DNA of 64,000 bases from Deinococcus sp. AB2017081. GTDB taxonomy: Bacteria > Deinococcota > Deinococci > Deinococcales > Deinococcaceae. The translations under genes were made by a program, and so were the position numbers. Location: NCBI RefSeq assembly GCF_034440735.1, contig NZ_CP140099.1:124001-188000 (forward strand), given 5' to 3'. This document shows positions 9,191-17,415 of the stretch, piece after piece; position 1 is the stretch's first letter, and each line of letters begins with the position of its first letter. The notes beneath the pieces were generated by a model. The model was not told the origin of the DNA. It did no database searches and was given only the letters and a program-made list of their open reading frames with translations.

Positions 9191-11175
9191 TAGCGGCCCT
9201 CCGACGCTTGCCGGTGAACAAGCGCGAATGGCTCATTTAGGACGGTGCCATTGGAAAGTCCGAAATACATAGCGCGCAGTCCAGCGTTCAGGTCGCCGTT
9301 GACATACCGCCACACCCGTTCGAGTCGCTTGACACTATCGACGTGCTTGCGGACGCAGTACCGGATTAGTTTAACCGGGGTGGCTTGAGCTTCCCTGGAG
9401 GCGTCGTCTTTCGCTTCCTGCGGTAACGCTTCAAGATCGACCAACAGGGTACAACCGCCGCGAAAGACGAAATCCCCGTCTTTTGCCTGGGCAGGAAGTG
9501 GTGTACCTGTATTGATCGCCTGGCGAAGAGCATCGTTACTGTAATGGAAGCTCTGGGTCAACTCGATCACGAGATCGAGTTGAGATTGGCCGTCGGGTTC
9601 GATCCGTCGCGCCGGCCGAACAGAATGAACCTCGAGGCCACGCTTCTGGAAGTTGAGGCCCAGTGCAGCTGCCACCCCTCCAGGCAGGAGTGAGGTCGCC
9701 TGATCAGCCTGTTCCCGGCTGAGAAACTCTGAAAGGTGGTCGCTCAGCACTGTTTTGGCAGCTGCCATGGCCCGCCAGGCGCGTTCCCTATTGTGGCCCA
9801 GGGCCCAGCCCTGGACCTGCTGCCGGATCGCATTGAGCACGTCAAGGTTCATCAGGATGCCACTGAGGGTTAGCTGCTCCTGATCCGTCGGTTCCTGCCA
9901 GCGCAGGCTGGTTTCGGACAGACTATTGACGTTGGAGGGGTAGATTCCGCGCCGGCGGAATGCTTCGATCATGGCCGTACGGTAGGCCCAGCCATCCTCG
10001 CGGGTATGCTCGAAATCGGCTGTGATGATTGCCCGGAGGAACTCGCCAAAGGTGAGGTCGACTGGGGGACAATAGTCGAGAGCGCGAATGCACATATGTA
10101 GCACTCGCTCAGCCACCAATGACGCTTCGTCCGCCAGGCGTGCGACCAGATCGGGGTGCAGTGCGCCTGGTCCCAGGATTCCACTCCCTCCCGACGCGAG
10201 ACGCAGAAGATCAGAGGTGCGGGCCTTGTAAATCATGTTGAACGCGTCAAAAACGGCGCCCACTAGGACGGCACCGCGCTGATGCGGCTCAAGGAGGTTT
10301 TCATACTCCGGCGTGTCTGTGCTTCCTCCAGATCCGGGTTCATCGAGACCATCGAGTGCGCTTCGCAGCGCGCCATACAGGCCCGTGCCCTGGCCAAATT
10401 CGCGGGCAAGATCTGCGAGCAAATTCTTGCGCCCGAGGTCACCCTGGGTCTGGGCAATTTGATTCCTCACAACGTCTGGGAACGTGAAGTGCAAGAAGAG
10501 GGCCACGAGATCTGAGAAGGCTTCGTGAAAGGCCAGAACATCTGGATTGGTTGCCTCGGTGAACCGCGGATGCATGCCGTCCAGCAACGCGTGTGTGGTT
10601 TCGTGGGCAATCACGTCATGGGACAGACAGGTGAAGACTGTGCCTCGCGGCATGACCTGTGCGCTACGGCGTGGACGGGCAGCGAAATAACCGAAAAGCA
10701 GTGCGACCCGGTCTGGGTCATAAAAGGCATTCTCTTCGGCCATAGCGTGCGGGTAGATCCGCAGACGCTGCACGAACTGGGGTTCGTCCGAGTCTGGGGG
10801 ATGATCATCGGCCCAGAACGCTGTGCGGCCTAATGCCCGCTCGAAGTGACGAATGGTGGTGCGGGCAATCGCATACACCATTTGCTGATGAAATCGGGGG
10901 TCGCCCGTTGATGGCAGCAGACCATCCTGCGCCAGAAGCGACGGATGGTCGAGATTCACTGGCTCATAACAACAGCCGCTTGCTGGATCTATATCGATGA
11001 CTTCCAAGTATTCGTCCACGGGTCCAGGAGTCACGTGCTCCCAGGGTACCCGCACAAAGGTTTGGTTGATCAGCGCGGTATCAATACCGAGATCAAGGCT
11101 GGGATCAAGGGCGTAGACCCGGAGGCGACGCCACTGAGGTGTGTCATATGGACGTGAACTGGAAGACGACGTCAT
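9190..11175 (-). CDS. Gluzincin (M4/M36-like) metallopeptidase
   Basis: A 661-residue protein with the zinc motif HETTH (His191, Glu192, His195) followed 22 residues later by FHEAFSDLV. This supplies the third ligand Glu218 and the ExxxD arrangement of thermolysin-like gluzincins. There is no signal peptide, so unlike secreted M4/M36 enzymes it appears to be cytoplasmic. The N-terminal 110 residues and the C-terminal 300 have no recognised domain. It is the first gene of a three-gene minus-strand operon with an MBL hydrolase and an unknown protein. A cytoplasmic protease beside nuclease-like hydrolases suggests a regulated toxic or processing role, but this is inference. Confidence 0.78.
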   Translation of the reverse strand: MTSSSSSRPYDTPQWRRLRVYALDPSLDLGIDTALINQTFVRVPWEHVTPGPVDEYLEVIDIDPASGCCYEPVNLDHPSLLAQDGLLPSTGDPRFHQQMVYAIARTTIRHFERALGRTAFWADDHPPDSDEPQFVQRLRIYPHAMAEENAFYDPDRVALLFGYFAARPRRSAQVMPRGTVFTCLSHDVIAHETTHALLDGMHPRFTEATNPDVLAFHEAFSDLVALFLHFTFPDVVRNQIAQTQGDLGRKNLLADLAREFGQGTGLYGALRSALDGLDEPGSGGSTDTPEYENLLEPHQRGAVLVGAVFDAFNMIYKARTSDLLRLASGGSGILGPGALHPDLVARLADEASLVAERVLHMCIRALDYCPPVDLTFGEFLRAIITADFEHTREDGWAYRTAMIEAFRRRGIYPSNVNSLSETSLRWQEPTDQEQLTLSGILMNLDVLNAIRQQVQGWALGHNRERAWRAMAAAKTVLSDHLSEFLSREQADQATSLLPGGVAAALGLNFQKRGLEVHSVRPARRIEPDGQSQLDLVIELTQSFHYSNDALRQAINTGTPLPAQAKDGDFVFRGGCTLLVDLEALPQEAKDDASREAQATPVKLIRYCVRKHVDSVKRLERVWRYVNGDLNAGLRAMYFGLSNGTVLNEPFALVHRQASEGR

Positions 11176-11320
11176 TGTTACCTCCTGTTAACGTATAGAA
11201 TTTAGGCTGCCTGCTATGCCGAGGCTCGCAAGGTGTGGATAGCCCAGTGCGCGTGTAATGTTGATTCAAGTGTAAGCTTATTTTGGTCGAGGCACAACAC
11301 ATTTTGCGAGGAGGCATGCC

Positions 11321-11497
11321 GTGGATGACCGCAGGGGTAATCTCGACCATACTGAGAAACGCCGTGATCGCGACGATCCCGACAAGCCCTTCCCCCCTAT
11401 TGTTGATGATCGTCACCCTCAAGAGCACGAGCGCCCATACGGCGAGCAGCCGCTCCCGGAAGAACAGCCTCAAGATGATTCAGATCCGAGCTGGTAG
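11321..11497 (+). CDS. Small, very hydrophilic protein (58 aa)
   Basis: A short frame starting at GTG, six bases after a strong GCGAGGAGG ribosome site, and ending in Trp-stop. The product is extremely polar: Asp, Arg, Glu, Pro and Gln dominate, with repeated acidic-proline stretches such as DDPDKPFPP and QPLPEEQPQDD. It is likely disordered. The ATG that lies between the ribosome site and this GTG is in a different frame that gives a less protein-like product. It is transcribed divergently from the peptidase operon. No family recognised; possible regulator or inhibitor of the neighbouring operon. Confidence 0.5.
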   Translation: MDDRRGNLDHTEKRRDRDDPDKPFPPIVDDRHPQEHERPYGEQPLPEEQPQDDSDPSW

Positions 11498-11612
11498 TAA
11501 AGATTAACGCACTTAGGAGCGATTAGCAAAACAGTTGATCGTTACGTTGTTGTCTGTTCAATAGCCTTTACGCGCAATGGGTTAGGGTCTGTCATCGGAA
11601 TGGATCTTCCAA

Positions 11613-12551
11613 CTACCACTGGTTGATGCGTCGCCTTAGGCCCTGATCACTCCACTTGGCGTAGATTCTTGCCGTATCCAGTACTGAGTGACCGAGATGT
11701 CGCGCCACGTCATCAAGAGAAGCTCCTTCCTGAGTCAGGCGCGTCCCTGAGTAGTGCCGGAGGGCGTGATAGCCACGGTACGAAACGCCTGCTCGATGAC
11801 AAAGCCGATGCAAGCGCTCTACAGAGGCGGTATAACTCCCGCCAACAACTGGTGATTCCCCCAGAGGAACCTTTTTCAAGGCCTTGACAAGCGTCTCGCC
11901 AATGACCACTCGCCTCTGTTTGCCACCTTTTCCGCGCCGGACGATGAGTTCCTGGCCGTCCAGGTCGACGTCAATACCTGTTAGAACCAGCGCTTCACTG
12001 ATGCGCAGGCCACCGTGAGCACACAGTAGAAGCAGAGCCTGCATCCGCGTATCGGCATGCTCAAGCAGCTTCTGAACTTCATCATGGGTATACGGACTCC
12101 GCTTGTCCCAGGGAGCAGTCTTTTCGCGGACGGGTCTGACATCAGCGAAGGGGGTCGCCTGAGTCGCGTCTGCCCAGCGCAGCGCCGAATACAGCAGGCG
12201 AACGCCGGCGAGCTGCACCCGGGTGCTTGACGCGCTGAGCCCACCCGCTTCCGCTGAGCGCACGAAGCGGACGCCGTCACTGGAGGTGGCCCGCAGGAGG
12301 TTCACCGCCTGGGTACCCGCGTAGTTCAGGTACCGGTTCACGGCCCAGCGGTAGGCCCTCAGGGTGCGGGGGCTGGTGGCGGTACCGCTTGCTCCATGCA
12401 GGGTGAGGTATGACTCGGTCAGTGACCACAGCGCTTCGACGTCGCGATCCCGGCTCGCCTCGGCTGCACGGCGTCTCCTCTCTTCGGGATTGAGGTCAGC
12501 CCATCCCCGGGCGCGGTCGAACATCCCCAGCTGGTAACGCTCGATCGTCAT
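11613..12551 (-). CDS. Tyrosine recombinase/integrase (Xer-type)
   Basis: A site-specific recombinase of about 312 residues that cuts and rejoins DNA through a tyrosine. The N-terminal SAM-like core-binding domain (about residues 35-145) is followed by the catalytic domain with all expected residues: Arg in GLRISEAL, Lys in GKGGKQRR, His-x-x-Arg in HALRHYSG, His in LGHS and the nucleophile Tyr in ARIYAKW. The ATG (MTIERYQL) is preceded by a G-rich stretch; a GTG two codons earlier is the alternative. It may resolve plasmid multimers or have mobilised the adjacent toxin module. Confidence 0.88.
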   Translation of the reverse strand: MTIERYQLGMFDRARGWADLNPEERRRRAAEASRDRDVEALWSLTESYLTLHGASGTATSPRTLRAYRWAVNRYLNYAGTQAVNLLRATSSDGVRFVRSAEAGGLSASSTRVQLAGVRLLYSALRWADATQATPFADVRPVREKTAPWDKRSPYTHDEVQKLLEHADTRMQALLLLCAHGGLRISEALVLTGIDVDLDGQELIVRRGKGGKQRRVVIGETLVKALKKVPLGESPVVGGSYTASVERLHRLCHRAGVSYRGYHALRHYSGTRLTQEGASLDDVARHLGHSVLDTARIYAKWSDQGLRRRINQW

Positions 12552-12591
12552 CCCCACACCCCATAGATAACATACCTTAACTATGGGTTAC

Positions 12592-12635
12592 GTGTTCGCT
12601 GTTCGCGAATCGCGAACGGCGAATACACTGAATGT
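12592..12635 (+). promoter_or_regulatory. Nested palindromic operator over a leaderless promoter
   Basis: Bases 12592-12628 form a nested palindrome: outer arms GTGTTCGC/GCGAATACAC around the core GTTCGCGAATCGCGAAC. Within its right arm lies TACACT (12624-12629), a -10-like hexamer six bases before the ATG at 12636, with no ribosome site. This is the arrangement of leaderless mRNAs in Deinococcus. A separate inverted repeat CCATAG...CTATGG (12561-12586) sits nearer the recombinase gene. The layout predicts autorepression by the winged-helix protein encoded next. Confidence 0.5.
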
Positions 12636-13145
12636 ATGCTCAAACCCCAGGATCTTCTGCTTCTTCTCAAGCTCCTTCAGTCCGGGTACACCTCGCACAT
12701 GCAGCTATCAGCGAGCCTAGGCACGAGCTCGTCTGAAGTACACGCTGGCCTGAAACGCCTCAAGCAGTCCCGGCTGGTCAAAAGTGATGGTTCGCCTATC
12801 CGATCCGCCGCCCGTGAGGTTCTCCGCTACGGCGTCCCATACTTCCTCCCAGCTGTGAGGGGAGAACTTACCCGGGGCATGCCCACGGCCTACGCCGCCC
12901 CGCCCCTCAGCGCCCACATCGTTCAGGGCAGCGACCCGCCACCCATTTGGCCCGACCCTGAAGGCTCTGTCCGCGGCCAAGCCATGATCCCCCTCTACCG
13001 CTCGGTGCCGTTTGCAGCCCGGCAGGATCCAGCGCTTTACGAATGGCTCGCGCTGGTCGATGCCCTGCGGGGCGGAAGCACCCGCGAGCGCGAACTGGCC
13101 GGCAAGCTTTTGGATGAGCGTCTACAGACCCCGGTGGCTTCATGA
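12636..13145 (+). CDS. Winged-helix regulator, probable antitoxin of an AbiEii-like module
   Basis: A 169-residue protein whose N-terminal 60 residues form a MarR-like winged helix-turn-helix (LLKLLQSGYTSHMQLSASLG, then LKRLKQSRLVKSDG). The rest is Pro-rich and of unknown fold. It probably represses the operon from the palindrome directly upstream and neutralises the nucleotidyltransferase encoded downstream, with which it shares an ATGA overlap. It fits the AbiEi-like antitoxin role by position and DNA-binding domain; sequence similarity to AbiEi itself is not obvious. Confidence 0.65.
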   Translation: MLKPQDLLLLLKLLQSGYTSHMQLSASLGTSSSEVHAGLKRLKQSRLVKSDGSPIRSAAREVLRYGVPYFLPAVRGELTRGMPTAYAAPPLSAHIVQGSDPPPIWPDPEGSVRGQAMIPLYRSVPFAARQDPALYEWLALVDALRGGSTRERELAGKLLDERLQTPVAS

Positions 13146-13849
13146 GCAGTGCAGCGAACGTTGAGCGGCTCACCGAGACCCTGCGCCGTCTTGGCTCACT
13201 CGCCGAGCAATTGGTCTTCGTCGGAGGCAGCACCACGGCCCTCTTCATGACTGATTCTGCGGCCGCTGACGTCCGGGAGACCCTGGATATCGACGCCATC
13301 GTCGAGACCACCCGGGCCGGGTACAGCCGCTTGACTGAGGCACTGAACAAGCAGGGATTCTTCGAGGACACCACTGAGGGCGCACCGATCTGCCGGTTCC
13401 GCAGTGGCGAACTGATCCTTGATGTGATGCCGACTGATGCACAGGTTCTGGGATTTAGTAACCCCTGGTATCTCCCCGCGATTGAACATGCTGAGACCAT
13501 GAACCTAGCGGACGGTCTGCAAGTGCGAACCATCGCCGCGCCCTACTTTCTCGCGACCAAACTAGTTGCCTTTCAAGGGCGGGGTGGAGGGGACTATGGC
13601 TTAAGCCACGACATCAGTGACGTTGTATCCGTACTCGATGGGCGGCCCGAAGTGGTCGAGGAGATTGGGCAGAGCGGCCACGAGATCAAGGTATTTCTAG
13701 CTCAGGCGGCCCGCGACCTCCTGACGACACCGGCGTTCACGGACACCCTTTCCTACCACCTACCGCCCGATTCAGCGAGTCAAGCCAGGGAGGGACTGAT
13801 ACTCGAGCGTCTGAGGCTCATTGCAGAAGTCGACCAAGAGCGTTCCTGA
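13142..13849 (+). CDS. AbiEii-like nucleotidyltransferase toxin
   Basis: A 235-residue protein of the Pol-beta nucleotidyltransferase superfamily. The active-site signature is present: VFVGGSTTALF (the GGS helix) followed by the carboxylates in TLDIDAIVE, and a third acidic position near ELILDVMP. The later LATKLVAF...HDISDVVSVL segment (Lys, Asp) matches the AbiEii/AbiGii toxin family, which transfers nucleotides to tRNA acceptor stems in characterised members. It follows the winged-helix gene with a 4-base overlap, the standard arrangement of type IV-like abortive-infection modules. Confidence 0.75.
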   Translation: MSSAANVERLTETLRRLGSLAEQLVFVGGSTTALFMTDSAAADVRETLDIDAIVETTRAGYSRLTEALNKQGFFEDTTEGAPICRFRSGELILDVMPTDAQVLGFSNPWYLPAIEHAETMNLADGLQVRTIAAPYFLATKLVAFQGRGGGDYGLSHDISDVVSVLDGRPEVVEEIGQSGHEIKVFLAQAARDLLTTPAFTDTLSYHLPPDSASQAREGLILERLRLIAEVDQERS

Positions 13850-14056
13850 AGAGGCCAAGCAGCCCCTGTAGATCAGCTGATTCACCATCCTGGAGGGGTC
13901 AGGTCCGCGGGTCAACCTCTCGATCCCAGATGACGAGCACTTCGCTGATTGCAACGGTTACGTCTTGCGTGCGCCACCATATTCACTCATGGTCGATGGC
14001 CGCCAGAGATCAGGTAGACAATCACCACATTGAGCTGCATGTCTTGCACTTGGTCA
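13850..14056. other. Intergenic region after the nucleotidyltransferase
   Basis: No coding frame with protein-like character was seen on either strand, apart from a possible short continuation of the decayed frame described next. No terminator hairpin stands out. Confidence 0.4.
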
Positions 14057-14290
14057 TCAGCTGGAAGGACCTCCACATGAATGCAGGCTCTGCAGCAAAA
14101 GGCGCAGCGCGTGGTCGAAAGTGGTGCCGGCCAGATCGGGGTTGGCACCCAGCGGTGGGCAGGCGAGGGATGTTTCCGGTGGACGGGGCAGGGGGTACGT
14201 GAGGGCAATGCGGATGGCCTGCCGGGCCTCCGAGGTGTGGCAAAGGTAACTTGTCAGGCTGCCGTACTCGGGTCGTGGGGGAAGTATCAG
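14057..14290 (-). pseudogene. Decayed fragment of an unrecognised protein
   Basis: On the minus strand a stretch reads PPRPEYGSLTSYL..., then LACPPLGANPDLAG, then TFDHALRLLLQSL, after which the frame ends. The spacing and the terminal GT(A/T)FD-x-x-LR pattern resemble a conserved block I associate with uncharacterised bacterial proteins, but I cannot name the family. A neighbouring frame seems to continue the protein for about 30 residues, suggesting a frameshift. No start codon with a ribosome site was found. The region up to 14567 shows nothing else convincing. Confidence 0.25.
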
Positions 14291-14567
14291 TGAGCGGGGG
14301 AGCTCCTGAAGCGGGGAAGCTGGTTGCACGCAGCGTGGACGGGCGAGGCACATGAGCTGAACACCCACCGCTCTCGCCGCTGCGTCCAGACGGGGAAGGG
14401 TCGGGGGCCTGGGCCGTACGGCACGTATCAAGGCCCGATTGGGCAAAAGTTTGCCGTCGTGCTCGACTCCTCCCACTCGGGTGACCAAGTGGCGGTCTCG
14501 GTGAAGTAAGTGACGCAACCCCCGTACGGCAGGGTGAACTGGGCAGCTTGCGGTGGCATCCCTGGCC

Positions 14568-15422
14568 TCATTCGGTAGGAAGGGAGTGAACGTGGCCAGC
14601 TTGGCGAACGCCTGGATCCTCGAAGGAGCGGGCACTGTACACCTGGGCCTCGGCGTTATGCCAGGTCAGCGTGTTGATCGCTTGGATGGCGGGCGAGACG
14701 AGGGACACAACACGGTGCGGGGGCAACCTCATGCGGCTCTGCGTCAAGGTGTAGGCCACGCGGGGGGTAAGCGGGTACACCAGTTGAAAGCCCTTGCGGC
14801 CCAGGCCCTGGCTGGCGGTGACGATCACCTTCCCGCCCTCACCCGTCTCCAGGCAGGTACAGACCGGGTGATCACTCGTCAGGAAAAAGGTTTCCGGCGG
14901 GCTGACGAGCAGTCCCGGGTGCAAGGTGCCGAAGTGCTCGGCCATCTGCGGGATGAGCTGGCCCGTCAGCATTTGCAGGTGCGCGCCCGTTGACAACTGG
15001 GTTTCACTCAGGGTTACCCCCGGCAGACCCACTTCCTGCCGCGCACGCTGGAATAGTTGTCGGCGGATGCGGGGTGTGCGCACCAACTGGAGGGCCGTGA
15101 ATGTTCGGAGCAGCGGATCCAACTGCGCGACCGCCAGGGTGGGAACGTGCTGCAGGGCGGCAGGCACGATGCGCAGCAGGGTGGCGAGGTGGTTGTCGTA
15201 CTGGTTCGCCAAGGCGGTCTCCACCTGAACGTCCAGCGCCTGGCCGTCGCGCCAGGCGTAGAAGTTTCGCTGCTGGGCAATGTTTAGGGGACTGGTGCTA
15301 AAGGTTTTGCCCGTGTCCTTGCAGTAGACGTGAACTTGCTGACGTTCATCCGCAAACTGGTACAAATACCCTTGCGGCACATAGTGGTGCCGGCGGGGCG
15401 TGTTGCCCTTCTTCCCCTTCAC
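14568..15422 (-). CDS. DUF4238 family protein
   Basis: About 284 residues, beginning soon before RRHHYVPQGYL, the hallmark N-terminus of DUF4238. The second family signature, FFLTSDHPVCT, lies near the middle, where FLTSDNP is usual. The biochemical function of the family is unknown; members are frequent in defence islands and next to restriction genes. I chose the GTG that follows GGGGGAG and overlaps the stop of the upstream methyltransferase remnant (GTGA). This shows the two were once co-translated. Confidence 0.75.
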   Translation of the reverse strand: MKGKKGNTPRRHHYVPQGYLYQFADERQQVHVYCKDTGKTFSTSPLNIAQQRNFYAWRDGQALDVQVETALANQYDNHLATLLRIVPAALQHVPTLAVAQLDPLLRTFTALQLVRTPRIRRQLFQRARQEVGLPGVTLSETQLSTGAHLQMLTGQLIPQMAEHFGTLHPGLLVSPPETFFLTSDHPVCTCLETGEGGKVIVTASQGLGRKGFQLVYPLTPRVAYTLTQSRMRLPPHRVVSLVSPAIQAINTLTWHNAEAQVYSARSFEDPGVRQAGHVHSLPTE

Positions 15423-15699
15423 TGGGTCTCCCCCATCCACTCCAGATTCAACGCCAGCAAGCGCGAGAGCACCTCGTCCTTCAACGGCCTCTCCCCCCAT
15501 ACGTCTGCGAAGCCGGTTTCCCTGGTACTGGCCTTCTTAACGTGCTTCTCAAAGGCGTATTGATCTCCCGTCGCTTCCCTGAAGGGGGGAATTCGCCGAG
15601 GAGGGTGGACAGGCCGTGCCAGTGCTTCAAGTAGGCGGCGCGCTTGGAGGGAGTAGATGCGCAGGCACACCACTTCAGTGCGAATTCGTGCGGGTGCAT
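15419..15699 (-). pseudogene. Remnant of a type IIG-like restriction-modification methyltransferase
   Basis: Two minus-strand frames join into a short protein whose start, MHPHEFALKW, runs to LLGEFPPS. After a frameshift near 15580 it continues with EATGDQYAFEKHVKKA, STRETGFADVW and ends LLALNLEW. The first part matches the N-terminus of large class I DNA methyltransferases with a fused nuclease (consensus FxxKW...DLCxLLGxPTP...YxFEKxxxK...GFADVW). The end resembles their extreme C-terminus. The roughly 900 residues between, including all methyltransferase motifs, are gone. So a deletion and a frameshift have destroyed the gene. The DUF4238 gene overlaps its stop. Confidence 0.7.
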
Positions 15700-15840
15700 G
15701 AAGGGCAGTATGGCGTGTGATGTCGAAAGGCCAGAACAGAAGTGGGTAACTTGGACAACGCTGCTGCGGCCAGGAACCTGACCTACCAGCTTGCGTACCT
15801 GCTTACCGTTACCCGTCAGGAAGAACGTCGTGCCCACATC

Positions 15841-15845
15841 TGTTT
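15841..15845. repeat. Left target-site duplication of the Tn3-family transposon (TGTTT)
   Basis: TGTTT directly abuts the left terminal inverted repeat; the same five bases abut the right end. A 5-bp duplication is the rule for Tn3-family transposition. Confidence 0.85.
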
Positions 15846-15889
15846 GGGCTTAACCTAGCGAAGGCCCAAATTCTGTCCAGATCGTCTGA
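15846..15889. repeat. Left terminal inverted repeat of the Tn3-family transposon
   Basis: 44 bp starting GGGCTTAACCTAGCGAAGG. The first 21 bases are identical to the inverted right end, the remainder about 70 percent identical. It lies in the leader of the ECF sigma gene, so insertion elsewhere would bring the cargo promoter with it. Confidence 0.88.
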
Positions 15890-16078
15890 GGAAGTGGTTC
15901 CGGAGGCCGAGACAGCTCCCTTCAGCAGCAGGTAGAGCGTGCTTCCTGTTCACACTCCTTACCTGAGAGGTGCATCCAGATGCCCTACTGCACGCATACG
16001 GGAGGTATGCCTGTCCTCCCCGCCGCCTTCCCTGGGTGTCATGCCCCGGAATGGCGGCCGGTGCGGCAGACTGCAGTC

Positions 16079-16633
16079 ATGCCCGTCACCCTGCCGCCCG
16101 GCCTGGAGTACCAGCGGCTGATCGTGCAGCTCCAGCATGGACAGGAGGGTGCCCTGAAGGCCCTGTACGATGCGCTCGCTGGCGTGACCTACCGCGTGTG
16201 CCTGCGGATGCTGGTGTCCCCGGAGGACGCTGAGGAAGTCCTTCAGGACACCTTCCTGCGCCTGGAGGCCCAGGCCGGACGCTACGATCCGGCGCGCGGC
16301 ACGGTGCAGACCTTCGTGTTGACCATCGCCCATCACCTGTGCCTGGAGCGGCTGCGTGCCCGCCGCGCCCGGCCACAGGCCCAGGACGGTGCGTTCGACG
16401 ATCCGGCGTTCGACCTGCCAGCGCCTTCCCCACCGCGCGATCCCCTGGATCAGGCCCTGCTTGGCACCGCCCTGAGATCGCTCCCGGATACCGACCGGCT
16501 GCTGCTGGAGGACATGTTCTTCGGCGGGTACACCCACGCTGAACTCACGGCCCGCACGGGGTTGCCCCTGGGCACTGTGAAAAGCCGCCTGCGCCGTGCG
16601 CTGCTGAATCTCCGCGGAAGGATGACCCCATGA
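16079..16633 (+). CDS. ECF-type RNA polymerase sigma factor
   Basis: About 184 residues with the two ECF domains. Region 2 runs around VCLRMLVSPEDAEEVLQDTF and ends in the TFVLTIAHHLCLERLR helix. Region 4 is LPDTDRLLLEDMFFGGYTH, then the helix-turn-helix LTARTGLPLGTVKSRLRRAL. It directs transcription of a small regulon, likely including the adjacent cargo. The ATG (MPVTLPPG) is chosen because the upstream 33 codons lack sigma character, although no strong ribosome site is visible. It is translationally coupled (ATGA) to the anti-sigma gene. Confidence 0.85.
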   Translation: MPVTLPPGLEYQRLIVQLQHGQEGALKALYDALAGVTYRVCLRMLVSPEDAEEVLQDTFLRLEAQAGRYDPARGTVQTFVLTIAHHLCLERLRARRARPQAQDGAFDDPAFDLPAPSPPRDPLDQALLGTALRSLPDTDRLLLEDMFFGGYTHAELTARTGLPLGTVKSRLRRALLNLRGRMTP

Positions 16634-17322
16634 TCCACCCGACGGAACTGCTGCCCGAATACGTCCTGGGTGACCTGGACGCGCCGGAGTTGGAGAGTGT
16701 CGAAGCGCACCTGACCGTCTGTGCCCCCTGCCGCACCGAGGTGGCCCGGCTGCGGGACGCCGTGTTCTCGCTCGCCGACGACCTGCCCGAGGCGGCCGTG
16801 CCCACCGGCACCTGGGAACGCCTGCAGGCCCGCCGTACCGCCGGGGCGATCCAACATCCGACTCAGCCGACGCCCACAGTGGTGCCCCGCCTCCACCGCC
16901 CGCGCTGGCCGTGGTTGGCGGCGGCCGCCGTCCTGGTGCTGGCCCTGAACCCCCTCACGATCCGCCTGATGACGCCACCGTCGCCGCAGACCACCGCTGA
17001 GCGGTGGGAGGCCCAGGGCGCGTCCCGGCTGACCCTCGCGTCGCCGGACGGTCGGGCGTTCGGTACGATGCTGGTGCGGTCGGACGGACAGGCCCTGGTG
17101 ATTCTCACCCGGCCGGCGCCGGCCGGGCAGGTCTACCAGGCGTGGGGTCGCACAGGCAGTGGGACGGGCGCCCGCGTGCCGGTCAGTCTGGGGCTCACGG
17201 GCGGCACCGTCCTGCAGGTGGGCTGGCGGGGCTACGCGTCCGTGGGCATCAGCGTGGAACCCGCCGGGGGCAGCCCGGCCCCGACCCGCCCGCTCGGCCG
17301 GGTGGCGCTGCCCGGCGTGTAG
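16630..17322 (+). CDS. Membrane anti-sigma factor (RskA-like)
   Basis: A 230-residue single-pass protein. The N-terminal zinc-finger-type domain has the motif HLTVCAPC (His-x3-Cys-x2-Cys), which binds ECF sigma factors. A membrane segment follows at about residues 94-113 (PWLAAAAVLVLALNPLTI). The C-terminal part has the RskA-type domain, including QVYQAWG. It would hold the preceding sigma factor at the membrane until an envelope or redox signal arrives. Its location with copper-type and sulfite proteins hints at an oxidative or sulfur-oxyanion signal (inference). Confidence 0.83.
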   Translation: MIHPTELLPEYVLGDLDAPELESVEAHLTVCAPCRTEVARLRDAVFSLADDLPEAAVPTGTWERLQARRTAGAIQHPTQPTPTVVPRLHRPRWPWLAAAAVLVLALNPLTIRLMTPPSPQTTAERWEAQGASRLTLASPDGRAFGTMLVRSDGQALVILTRPAPAGQVYQAWGRTGSGTGARVPVSLGLTGGTVLQVGWRGYASVGISVEPAGGSPAPTRPLGRVALPGV

Positions 17323-17373
17323 ACCCGAGGCGGTGATGGGCACGGCCACAGGCGGCCAGTGGACTCATCACAA

Positions 17374-17403
17374 GGGCGGCCCCCACGAGAGTGGGGGCCG
17401 CCC
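17374..17403. terminator. Bidirectional terminator between convergent operons
   Basis: A 13-bp perfect stem, GGGCGGCCCCCAC / GTGGGGGCCGCCC, with a GAGA tetraloop. It lies exactly between the anti-sigma gene and the convergent lipoprotein gene. There is no U-tract on either side, but stem strength and position support termination in both directions. Confidence 0.75.
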
Positions 17404-17415
17404 CGCCTCGGGCGC

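Noticed and set aside
2..11175. A complete type II CBASS
   Set aside because: E2, E1, JAB and patatin are present, but no CD-NTase (GS...DxD nucleotidyltransferase) was found in this island; the nucleotidyltransferase at 13142 is of the AbiEii type and belongs to its own two-gene module.
17374..17403. Hairpin as a transposon-internal recombination site
   Set aside because: Its position between two convergent gene ends and its tetraloop fit a bidirectional terminator.
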